Source: Adiantum capillus-veneris (Eukaryota > Streptophyta > Polypodiopsida > Polypodiales > Pteridaceae). From it: 64,000 nucleotides of DNA. How positions within the stretch are numbered: the first letter of the stretch is position 1; each line of letters starts with the position of its first letter. A model generated the notes under the pieces. It searched no databases. It was not told where the DNA came from and was given only the letters and a program-made list of their open reading frames with translations. The position numbers were made by a program, and so were the translations under genes. The DNA lies in contig CM043964.1 in assembly GCA_014529385.2 (NCBI GenBank), positions 131,477,420 through 131,541,419 of the forward strand. The letters are read 5' to 3'. Of the stretch, positions 1-10,270 are shown one piece after another.

Positions 1-35
1 ATTAACAGAGGTACTGAGTATTCTTTTGTCTTGTT

Positions 36-329
36 TCATTTGTTCATGTGTCTATCCTGATATCTATGTTGTCTTCGAGGATTTTGGTTTGGAAAATTAT
101 AGTAAACCACCCGTCGTTCCTTCCGTTTGATGTTTTGATTTGAGCTACTAGAAATACCATCATATGCATTGTTCTCTAACAGCTTGTCCATGGAGTCTTG
201 GAAAGATTCTTCATCTGTTTGGTCAAGGTCTCTCACTGAGATCTCATCCACTATGCATCGGCAATCAGCAACCCCTTCCCTATCAGGGACTTTCAATTGT
301 AATTTTGAATCTAGCCTGGCATTCATCAT
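36..329 (-). CDS. Charged ORF downstream of the protease
   Basis: The 97-residue segment is Asp/Ser-rich in its centre and ends in a basic Asn/Arg/Gln-rich tail. It lies on the same strand and 3' of the protease, where gypsy elements carry a spacer before reverse transcriptase. No domain is recognised. Positions 330-730 between this ORF and the protease read as the same retroelement with several stops and have no separate gene. Confidence 0.35.
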   Translation of the reverse strand: MMNARLDSKLQLKVPDREGVADCRCIVDEISVRDLDQTDEESFQDSMDKLLENNAYDGISSSSNQNIKRKERRVVYYNFPNQNPRRQHRYQDRHMNK

Positions 330-730
330 CTAGAATGGAATGATATCAGGTCCTTCTTCATCACAGAATTTGGTTAGGGTCACCTCATTTATGCACACAT
401 CAAGAGTGGCTAGTATCTACTTCCATACAAAAGGTTCGAACATCTCCTCTGGAAAAGACTCTGCTACATGTGCCTCTTCTTCTGTTGACCTATCATGAAT
501 GCAATCCTCCTTTTTAAACTACCACGCTCAGAAGCTTTAACTGTCCAATGGTGAGCTTTATTCTACAGCCAAGCTGGTATTCCCCTTTCTTGGCCTGTTG
601 TGGAGTTTAGTTCCTCTCCTCGGGTTCATTCTACATCTCTATAGCTATGATCTGTGACACTGATTTTCGTGGTGACATCCTTGTTTCTTAGATAGATATA
701 GTCATAACCCCAATCTTGTACCATTTTAAG

Positions 731-1159
731 CTAACGCATGAACGGTCTGCCCAATATGATATCAAAATTGCTGCTCTCATCGAAATTCATAATACCAAAT
801 GTGTGTTCATATGCGATTCCGCAAGAGGTTACTACAATCTGCTCCAGGATGCCAAACGGTCTCTCCAGATACCCATCTGTTAATTGAAGTTTCATTCTAG
901 TCTTTGAAAGAGCACGTTTCTCCCATTTTTCCCACATTGCCTTGGTGGCTATAGCTATTTCGGCCCCACTATCCAATATTGCTACCGGCTTTACCTCTTT
1001 GTACTCCACTGGTAGGGTAGTATTTCCTTCCTTGCCCTCACAATAATTTCCTACCTTGTTCATTGGTACTGGCTCATGTTTAGCTTGTTTTGAGGTTTGG
1101 ATCTTCAGTGTTTTTGGGGAAGCATTGGGTGGAAAAATTACCAGCCCTATTTTCTCCAA
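731..1159 (-). CDS. Retropepsin-like aspartic protease segment of a gypsy-type polyprotein
   Basis: The 142-residue open segment carries the retropepsin active-site motif VAILDSGAEIAIAT near residues 57-70 and the C-terminal hydrophobic motif NFDIILGRPFM near the end. These correspond to the DSG catalytic loop and the ILG(R)P motif of retroviral-type proteases, which work as dimers and cleave Gag-Pol. Upstream on the same strand is the lysine-rich linker continued from the gag-like ORF (1,178-1,900). The ORF starts at an internal methionine only because of a stop just upstream. In the native element it would be part of a longer polyprotein. The active-site Asp is intact but the flanking reading frame is broken, so activity is unlikely. 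Confidence 0.72.
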   Translation of the reverse strand: MEKIGLVIFPPNASPKTLKIQTSKQAKHEPVPMNKVGNYCEGKEGNTTLPVEYKEVKPVAILDSGAEIAIATKAMWEKWEKRALSKTRMKLQLTDGYLERPFGILEQIVVTSCGIAYEHTFGIMNFDESSNFDIILGRPFMR

Positions 1160-1177
1160 AAAAATTCCAACCTCTTC

Positions 1178-1900
1178 CTAAAGATGAGGTCTTATCGACA
1201 TAAATTCTAATAGAGTAAGCGTACATCGGATAGGGGATGACATCAGCTCATGAAGAGTTTTGGTATCCATCATCTTAGGATTAGCCTTCCACTGAGATGG
1301 TACGTTCTTTACCTCTGATCTGGTCTCATGGTTGCCAATAACTGAAGGTAAAGTCTTCAATGACTGAGGTTTGTTGTCTTTTGATATCTCCATACCTGCA
1401 TCACCATACAGTGATCGGATATCATTTGGGTAGAGCTCATGCTCGAGGTGGATCTATGTGATGGGTGCTGACTGAAGCATTATGCTTCCATCTTTTCTGT
1501 TTCTAATATGTTCCCACAAATCCTATGGCCAATGTTCCTCCACCTCAAGAATTGGCACAGGTGCTTGCGAATACATTCCATCTGTCGTATTGGCTGCTAT
1601 CCTCATATCTAAGGGCGTTTCCTTTACAGAATCTATTTGGTTTTCATCCCCGATTCCATGCTCCTTTAACTCTTGAAGTTTTTCACGGATTAACACCTCG
1701 ATTTTTGCAGCAGTTGAAACTCGTGGTTCCATAAGCGCTTGAACGGCTTGGATGAGCTCCTTGCACATCTTTAACCTCTCTTTTTCATAGCCCGGATGAG
1801 GGTACATAAGCCACCTATCCTCTTGGGTTTGGTTAGGCTTTAACCTAGCGTCGTAAGATTTTAAGATCGCATCCAAGCGTTCAAAGACCTTATCCACCAA
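1178..1900 (-). pseudogene. Gag/linker region upstream of the protease, copy A
   Basis: Two open segments (1,523-1,900 and 1,178-1,393) are separated by stops. The first is a charged, helical 125-residue segment with DKVFERLDAILKSYDARLK near its start and no zinc knuckle. The second is a Ser/Lys-rich linker leading to the protease. The same protein is open for 178 and 136 residues in copy B (5,792-6,328 and 5,321-5,731), so the two copies support each other as former coding sequence. The function within the element is inferred only from its place before the protease; I do not recognise a named domain. Confidence 0.5.
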
Positions 1901-3236
1901 GATAGATCCTCCCTTGGAGTTATATATCTCGAGCGAACAGAACCGAGCGAGACATTTTTCTGAGCAAATCTTATCAAAAACTTGACAGAAAATGTGTACT
2001 TGCTTAATTTATCTTGGCTCATAAAATGCAGAAAGTACTAAAGGTAACATACACAAATTGGCCATCAAAGGTAGGAATAAAATGTCAATCCATATGGGAT
2101 TGGGGATGCTTGTAGAGTGAGATGATTAGTGTGGTGCAGGAGCCTTGATATGGAAATAGAGGTTCCATTTGCATGCTCACCGACTCCAATGTAAAACGGT
2201 AAGTTAACAAAACCATGTCCAAAATTTGGCCCATGGCTCATCATAAATGTGGTCTTATCCATAGGTGTAGCTATAAAAGCAACCTAATGTTCAGCCTTTG
2301 AGCAGAGAAATAAATACCAAAAAGGGCGCAATACTTTGGGGCTAGTGCATCTGAAAACTCTATTACTACAACTCGCAACAAGGATCTTCTCTGCAACATG
2401 TTTGCGGCTTGGCAGCCACTGGGTGTATGTACTGGAAGCAATGGCAAAGGAAAATACAACATAAGGATTTTAATTTTCAAAATGCGTTGTTCATGAGCTT
2501 CATTATGAGCACCCTTTTTCTTTTATTGTGTCTTCACTAATCACCTTCAAAGATCCGACATGGTAAAACCTCCATGGTGCTCTCTACGCAGATCAAAGAA
2601 ATTCCATCTTCCTTTGATATCCAATAGGAAGACAGTTGGTTCCTTTTTCACTTGATGAGTTTTGAATTTTTTCCATGCCTTGATCCCTACGATGTGGGTT
2701 TAATTAAATACCGGCTTTGTTGCTCTCATGGAAAAGCGACCTGAGCGGATTGCCAGTCGAGAGCGATGGATTGATGGGAAATCTTGATACGTAGTGCTTA
2801 AACCTGTGCCATCCGGTCCACAGGCACAATGCATACCACTATGCTACATGCGTTCATCTGCCAGGAATCGCAAGGCTACTGCATCTGTTATCATAAAAAA
2901 AATTGATGCCTCTTTAAAAAGCACAATGACCAACTAAGCCAATCACACCCACGGCACGCATACAAGCGAGACGATATTTAAGCATAGCCCTACGATTTTT
3001 CCTTATTATCCTAGTGAAGTTGAGGTGCTTGGACAAAAGAGTAGAGCTCCTCAGGAGACGAATATTGGGACTTGTTGAGCATGGGACCTAACTTATCACT
3101 CCTTATTACTCTTCTCCAATCAGCTTGGCTCCATGACTATCGTCAGAATCAAAGGATGGTTGGTCCGACCAAGCGCTAATATAAGGGGTCCTAAAATCAT
3201 CAAAAGAGTCCGCGGTGCCACGGACTGTTTTGAGGA
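1901..3236 (-). other. Stop-rich 5' part of retroelement copy A
   Basis: No convincing protein domain is seen. A 65-residue ORF (2,065-2,262, beginning MDKTTFMMSHGPNFGHGF) is preserved identically in copy B (6,403-6,600), but that may only reflect recent duplication. Copy A has about 30 extra bases around 2,403-2,432 that copy B lacks. Confidence 0.4.
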
Positions 3237-3248
3237 GTTTTGGAGAGC

Positions 3249-3722
3249 TTAAATCGACCATCTTGGAGCGCCAACTTTATAAAGCCCTAGAAAAGTAGTG
3301 TTCGTAGAAAGCATAGATGGGACATTCCATGAAACGGCGCGGGGCAGTTGCATGGAGAGTCCCATGTGGAGGAAGGTGGGATCATGGTCCATTGACCTAG
3401 TCGATTGTGTGATCCGTCCCTCAAGTGGCTCAACCCTAGCTGTAATATTTGCAAATATTGAAGTGTCCGCCGGAGAGGAAGGCTTTCTCCTTGAAGGAGG
3501 AGGCCTTGAAGCCTGGTTAGGCTTTGCTTTGGAAGCTTCATCTTCATCATCAAACGGGTTCTGATAGGCACCGCTACTGGGGGCATAAGCTCCATTTGGA
3601 CCACCATTTTTGTCATCGAATGAATGAAAGGCGGTGAGCGGCTCCTTTTGCTCCCTACTCACACACTGACTAGTAGCCCTTGACCACCACTGCCAACCAC
3701 TGGCTCTGTGCCACCTATGCAA
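3249..3722 (-). CDS. Unrecognised 157-residue ORF, Pro/Ser-rich and acidic
   Basis: This is a fairly long open frame outside simple repeats. It contains a low-complexity segment with NPFDDEDEASKAKPNQ followed by a Pro/Arg/Ser-rich stretch. It begins immediately beyond the copy A breakpoint on the same strand. It could be the N-terminal part of a retroelement gag or a chance frame; codon evidence is insufficient to decide. No domain or signal peptide is seen. Confidence 0.3.
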   Translation of the reverse strand: MHRWHRASGWQWWSRATSQCVSREQKEPLTAFHSFDDKNGGPNGAYAPSSGAYQNPFDDEDEASKAKPNQASRPPPSRRKPSSPADTSIFANITARVEPLEGRITQSTRSMDHDPTFLHMGLSMQLPRAVSWNVPSMLSTNTTFLGLYKVGAPRWSI

Positions 3723-3829
3723 GATCTAGCCCAACATGTACGTCAACGGTCACCTAGTCTTTAAAGATATTTTTACATCCCTCAAGTGAGAGAGGCATGC
3801 GCTCGACTGCGCACAAGCATTTGTCACTT

Positions 3830-4655
<826 letters not shown>

Positions 4656-5346
4656 ACGGATCTCATTTAGGCTTGTAGAGTTTATAAGACACACCAGTGA
4701 ACTAAATTTGATCTTGCACCTAAAAGCATTGAAGAACCGGTGGCTTTACATAATGTCCTTCCAGCTTGAGGACGTAGACTACACATCTAGTGTTTAGCAA
4801 TGTTGAGCAAGGCCCGTGTGTGTGTGTGCCCGCGCGCACGCACCACACCACACTACATGTCACCATTTCCTCTTGCTGACAACATAAGGATAACGTTGTG
4901 CCAAGCAAAAAGGAGGCAAAAAGCATCCAATTAAAACAATGCACCTATCAGACATGTATAAGGCATGTAATGTGTTAAAACCATAGGTTTACACCCTTAG
5001 CATGGACAGAGGGAAGGAAATATTGTCTAAAACTGGTGTTCAGAGGCTTTGAGTGTTGAGTCTCTGTGGTGGGTCTCGCTCGGTTTTACCATTTGCTCGG
5101 TAAAGTTTGCTCGGTGTATGGTAAAACTCATCCTCCCGACGGTATTGCTGATGGCTTTGCTACATCGCCTTTTTCCTTAAGGTCTCTTTCCATCCTCAAC
5201 TGTCTCTCTGTTTGCAGTGATTTGGTTTCCAAGGCCATTTTTTCATCGTCTCTTTTGGCTTTCATCTTGTCTCATTTTGCCTTCCAGGATTTCCTAGTTG
5301 CACTGTCAAAAACTTCACTGTCAGTTGTTGCACTGGTCAGTTTTCA
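4656..5346. other. Spacer between the duplicated retroelement segments
   Basis: No gene is supported. Near 5,260-5,346 it resembles the palindrome-repeat region at 9.1-10.3 kb: TTGTTGCACTGGTCAGTTTT is present here and near 9,930. Copy B may therefore have been joined to a fragment of that region. Confidence 0.45.
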
Positions 5347-5731
5347 CTGGTAGGATAGTATTTCCTTCCTCGCCCTCACAATAATTTCCTCCCTTGTTCA
5401 TTGGTACTGGCTCATGTTTAGCTTGTTTTGAGGTTTGGGTCTTCAGTGTTTTTGGGGAAGCATTGGGTGGCAAAATTACCAGCCCTATTTTCTCCAAAAA
5501 TTTTCCAACCTCTTCCCAAAGATGAGGTCTTATCGACAGTAATTCTAATAGAGTAAGTGTACAGCGGATAGGGGATGACATCATCTCATGAAGAGTTTTG
5601 GTATCCATCATCTTAGGATTAGCCTTCCATTGAGATGGTACGTTCTTTACCTCTGATCTGGTCTCATGGTTGCCAATAACTGAAGGTAAAGTCTTCAATG
5701 ACTGAGGTTTGTTGTCTTTTGATATCTCCAT
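5321..5731 (-). pseudogene. Gag-protease linker ORF, copy B, truncated
   Basis: The 136-residue open segment matches copy A 1,178-1,393 and continues into the LPPNASPKTLKTQTSKQAKH linker that precedes the protease in copy A. The last residues derive from the foreign sequence past the breakpoint at 5,347. The protease is missing. Confidence 0.6.
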
Positions 5732-7543
5732 ACCTGCATCACCATACAGTGATCGGATGTCATTTGGGTAGAGCTCATGCTCGAGGTGGATCTATGTGAT
5801 GGGTGCTGACTGAAGCATTATGCTTCCATCTTTTCTGTTTCTAATATGTTCCCACAAATCCTGTGGCCATTGTTCCTCCACCTCAAGAATTGGCACAGGT
5901 GCTTGCGAATACATTCCATCTGTCGTATTGGCTGCTATCCTCATATCTAAGGGTGTTTCCTTTACAGAATCTATTTGGTTTCCATCCCCGATTCCATGCT
6001 CCTTTAACTCTTGAATTTTTTCACGGATTAACACCTCGATTTTTGCAGCAGTTGAAACTCGTGGTTCCATAAGCGCTTGAACGGCTTGGATGAGCTCCTT
6101 GCACATCTTTAACCTCTCTTTTTCATAGCCCGGATGAGGGTACATAAGCCACCTATCCTCTTGGGTTTGGTTAGGCTTTAACCTAGCGTCGTAAGATTTT
6201 AAGATCGCATCCAAGCGTTCAAAGACCTTATCCACCAAGATAGATCCTCCCTTGGAGTTATATATCTCGAGCGAACAGAACCGAGCGAGACATTTTTCTG
6301 AGCAAATCTTGTCAAAAACTTGACACAAAATGTGTACTTGCTTAATTTATCTTGGCTCATAAAATGCAGAAAGTACTAAAGGTAACATACACAAATTGGC
6401 CATCAAAGGTAGGAATAAAATGTCAATCCATATGGGATTGGGGATGCTTGTAGAGTGAGATGATTAGTGTGGTGCAAGAGCCTTGATATGGAAATAGAGG
6501 TTCCATTTGCATGCTCACCGACTCCAATGTAAAACGGTAAGTTAACAAAACCATGTCCAAAATTTGGCCCATGGCTCATCATAAATGTGGTCTTATCCAT
6601 AGGTGTAGCTATAAAAGCAACCTAATGTTCAGCCTTTGAGCAGAGAAATAAATACCAAAAAAGGCGCAATACTTTGGGGCTAGTGCATCTGAAAACTCTA
6701 TTACTACAACTCGCAACAAGGATCTTCTCTGCAACATGTTTGAAGCAATGGCAAAGGAAAATGCAACATAAGGATTTTAATTTTCAAAATGCGTTGTTCA
6801 TGAGCTTCATTATGAGCAGCCTTTTCCTTTTATTGTGTCTTCACTAATCACCTTCAAAGATCCGACATGGTAAAACCTCCATGGCGCTCTCTACGTAGAT
6901 CAAAGAAATTCCATCTTCCTTTGATATCCAATAGGAAGACAGTTGGTTCCTTTTTCACTTGATGAGTTTTGAATTTTTTCCATGCCTTGATCCCTACCAT
7001 GTGGGTTTAATTAAATACCGGCTTGGTTGCTCTCATGGCAAAGCAACCCGAGCCGGTTGCCAGTCGAGAGCGATGGATTGATGGGAAATCTTGATACGTA
7101 GTGCTTGAACCTGTGCCATCCGGTCCACAGGCACAATGCATACCACTATGCTACATGCGTTCATCTGCCAGGAATCGCAAGGCTGCTGCATCTATTATCA
7201 TAAAAAAAAATTGATGCCTCTTTAAAAAGCACAATGACCAACTAAGCCAATCACACCCACGGCACGCATACAAGCGAGACGATATTTAAGCATAGCCCTA
7301 CGATTTTGCCTTATTATCCTACTGAAGTTGAGGTGCTTGGACAAAAGAGTAGAGCTCCTCAGGAGACGAATATTGGGACTTGTTGAGCATGGGACCTAAC
7401 TTATCACTCCTTATTACTCTTCTCCAATCAGCTTGGCTCCATGACTATCGTCAGACTCAAAGGATGGTTGGTCCGACCAAGCGCTAATATAAGGGGTCCA
7501 AAAATCATCAAAAGAGTCCGCGGTGCCACGGACTGTTTTGAGG
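5347..7543 (-). mobile_element. Retroelement segment, copy B of the 2.2-kb duplication
   Basis: Collinear with about 1,003-3,236 at high similarity by eye, with scattered substitutions and a deletion of about 30 bases near 6,738. Both copies lie in the same orientation. Copy B is cut at 5,347, just before the protease region, so it has no protease. To its right it continues into retroelement sequence (7,544-8,750) that copy A lacks. Confidence 0.85.
5792..6328 (-). CDS. Gag-like ORF of the retroelement, copy B
   Basis: The longest clean frame in this element is 178 codons. It starts MCQVFDKICSEKCLARFC, then reads as a charged helical segment with a KERLKMCKELIQAVQALM helix and an EVLIREKIQELKEH helix. 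It has no CCHC knuckle. It is homologous to the shorter ORF 1,523-1,900. A structural (Gag) or linker role is inferred from its position 5' of the linker and protease; I do not recognise a family. Confidence 0.5.
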   Translation of the reverse strand: MCQVFDKICSEKCLARFCSLEIYNSKGGSILVDKVFERLDAILKSYDARLKPNQTQEDRWLMYPHPGYEKERLKMCKELIQAVQALMEPRVSTAAKIEVLIREKIQELKEHGIGDGNQIDSVKETPLDMRIAANTTDGMYSQAPVPILEVEEQWPQDLWEHIRNRKDGSIMLQSAPIT

Positions 7544-8072
7544 AGAGAGCTTCATATTGCGTATGGAAATGAGTTACCTGTTTCGTCCTCAACACTTGTT
7601 TGAAGATCAAAACATGAGCATACGGATCCCCCAACTATACTTTTTGGAAATGCATTTTGCTACTTGAGATGGTCACTTACATCTAGATTTCGCCACCATC
7701 CTCACAAACCCTGGTCTTCCTGGTGCGGTTTCTCTAGGTTCATAATCTCCCCTTGGTACCCCAAGTAGTATCCTATCCCCTACGTGTTCATCGAGTCGCT
7801 CTTGTAAAATAGTCGGAGGGATTCTAGTGGTGTAAGTCATGTCAGGAGCTGTACTGCCCCTATGGGTGTTCATGGAAGCCCTAGACCCCGTTGACCCTTA
7901 AGGCCCTATGTTTGGAAATCATTCATGCCCAAAAGACTCTTCAACTCTGGTTCTTACTGGACTTACATGCCCAGTCTCTGGTCTCGTGTGAGTAGTCATG
8001 GTTTTCACCTCTTATGGATCTACATAGTGTTGGTGGAGTGGTCCGCCAAAATATGTATATCTCTCTAACTCC
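7544..8072 (-). pseudogene. Stop-rich retroelement sequence upstream of copy B
   Basis: Short open pieces (7,428-7,634 and 7,673-7,873) with intervening stops lie on the same strand as, and between, copy B and the ORF at 8,073-8,747. No domain is recognised. Confidence 0.35.
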
Positions 8073-8747
8073 TTACGATCCATAGGAGAGTAATTTTGGC
8101 CATACTTGTCTATTATGACCACCTGAATACTTCTCCCCTCTGTGAGTGAAAATGTACAGTTTTTTACGGTCTGTTAGTTTCTTGATGCAGGGTTCATCAC
8201 ATCTATAATAGAGTGTTTTTTCTCCTTTATTGAATTTATATAGCCCCACGTAAGTGTTGTCTGTATTAAGGTGCTTTGTCTCATTGGTGCATCTTAGCAC
8301 CATGTTTTGCTTATCCATTTTGGGTTGCTCATCTGCTAGCTCTTCATCTATCTTGTCCTTGGTGCCAGTCATCCCCCATTTGTCCACAATAAAGGGGTTA
8401 TGAACTGCTAGTTACATCATTTCCTCTCTGTCAAAATATCTATCCCCATCATAATCCACATCTACAAGGTCTCTGAACTCGTTTGGCTTATTTTCTAACT
8501 TAACACAGTAGCAATCCATTCCATCCTTATAGATTTTGGCCTTAAGTGCATTTTCAAATTGAAACTTCAAATACAACAATTTTACATCAGACGCAGGTTG
8601 AGAAGGATCTTCCCCCATGGAAGCTGTTCCCTTAGGGTTCAACTTGTTGGAATCCTTAGTCATTAGACTGTATGATCTTTCTAATGGGGTGTCATTAAAT
8701 CTTTCCTCTAGAATAGGTTCTAAAGGATGCAACGGTCTTTGATTCAC
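8073..8747 (-). pseudogene. Unrecognised retroelement-linked ORF with one in-frame stop
   Basis: Two segments (8,412-8,747 and 8,073-8,387) are in the same frame, separated by a single TAA, and give about 220 codons. The N-terminal part is acidic and ends near DLVDVDYDGDRYFDREEMM. The second part is basic with DEPCIKKLTDRKKLYIFTHR. It lies upstream of the gag-like region on the same strand, so it could be the first ORF of the same element. No known domain is seen. Confidence 0.4.
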
Positions 8748-9143
8748 GCTTCCTTCAGTAGAGTGATTTCTCCCTTAGTCTAAGATGCTAGGATTTCTAT
8801 TCTGGTACTCTCTCTGATTGCAAACTCATGAAGAATTGGTATTGCAAAATCCAAACCAGGTTACCTCAGTAGCTAGCTTGAATTCCTAGTTTTGATCTTA
8901 CTTGTTGGGTAGTATTCTCTAGTACCTGCAACCTGTCAAAGAATGCTTGAAAGATGTGAGTTTACAGCCCTCCTATTAGTCCTAGCTTTCAATCGACAAA
9001 ATTTAACAAGTTTTTTCAATGACACACAATTTTACTCACAATGTCAACAATTCAGGTCCAATTTCAATTTTGAAAAAGCCACCATGTTCCTGTAGACTAC
9101 CTCTTTGTGTGGTAAAATTTTGCTTTTGTTCTAAGTCAGAGGA

Positions 9144-10270
9144 ACATGGATCGCAATCCATGCTCGGAAGACAAATTGACTTTTCTTGGTACCATTAGGT
9201 TCAGCATGATTAGTAGGCACTATGGAATCAAATTTTTTGGAAATGGACATTTAGATTGAATATTAGGTCAATTCTGACACTTTGCCAGAGTTCCTGCCAG
9301 TTTGGGCTTTTGTTCTAGTTTTTTGTATCCAATTTCAATTTTGAAAAGACCACTAAACTCCATGTGATGTCCTTCAGCTATGGTGCAAATTTTGCATCAA
9401 AATGTGACTGAGGAACATGGATCGCGATCCATGTACCTCAGTGCTAGAATGTAATGAAACTTGACACATAGCTCGTTCTTGTCTACTAATGCTAGCTATA
9501 TGGTTTTTGAGTGCTTTGGAATTCTTTAGGTCAACCAAAAGTCAATTTTAGGGTATGTTCCAGTGGTTTCTCCCTTGACTTGATTTTTGCCCTTCTGACT
9601 CACCTTTTGACCTTTTTTTGATAAGAGTTCTTTGGGAGAAAGTACTTCAAATATTATCACTTTTCTTCCTGTCAACTATCAACTCAAATTTCCAAAAAGG
9701 TACATGGATTGCGATCCATGTTTGGCAAGATTTTGGAATGATTTTTTTGTGAATTAGTGATAAAGGGTATGATGGTGCTCTTTCCCAAATCTTTTTGGAT
9801 TTGACCAACTTTTCCCAAGTCAAAAGCAAGATTTTGTGTCTGTTTTGTGGTTTTTGCAAACAACTCCTTTCTTGGTATTTTGATCAGGTTTTTTTCACTT
9901 TTTGGCTATGGCTCCTTTTGCAAAAGTTGTTGCACTGGTCAGTTTTCACTGTCAGATGTCTACCAGGTACATGGATTGCGATTCATGTTGGGAAGCATCT
10001 AGTCATGATTTTTGGTTTTGCTGGTTCCTTGCTTCTATTTGATGCCAATTCTCTTTCGTTTTAGAATTTGGACAAGTAAAAGTTCAAATTTTCCAATTTT
10101 CCTCAATTTTTAAGGTTTTGCTCTACTTCCCTGAATTTCTAGATTTAGATGATCTTTTAGCACTCTCTTTCTGACCAAACTCAAGGTTTTGATGCCTGAG
10201 ATCCTGTTCTAAGCAAAGGAAACAATTTCAGCTCATTTTGCCGGAAATGTATATGGATCGCGATCCATGT
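9144..10270. repeat. Five spaced palindromes, core ACATGGATCGCGATCCATGT
   Basis: Copies lie at 9,144-9,163, 9,415-9,434, 9,702-9,721, 9,969-9,988 and 10,251-10,270. The 9,415 copy is a perfect 20-bp palindrome and the others differ by one to three bases. Start-to-start spacings are 271, 287, 267 and 282 bp. The sequence between them shares fragments such as CCAATTTCAATTTTGAAAA, so this looks like a diverged tandem array with a unit of about 277 bp. A weaker sixth match lies at about 11,122-11,141. Confidence 0.85.

Larger units (their letters stand above)
1..3236 (-). mobile_element. Ty3/gypsy-type retroelement remnant, copy A
   Basis: Minus-strand remnant read from about 3.2 kb toward position 1. 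In order it holds a leader-like stretch, a gag/linker ORF, an aspartic protease segment and a post-protease linker. No reverse transcriptase or integrase is seen before the window edge, so the element is cut by the edge or truncated. The part from about 1,003 to 3,236 recurs almost unchanged at 5,347-7,543. The breakpoint at 3,236 falls just after the shared sequence TGTTTTGAGGAG, beyond which the copies diverge. The family call rests on the protease motif and its position after gag-like sequence; the LTRs were not identified. Confidence 0.6.

Noticed and set aside
9144-10270. CRISPR-like array from spaced palindromes
   Set aside because: Spacing of about 277 bp, diverged related sequence between units, a eukaryotic context and no cas genes.
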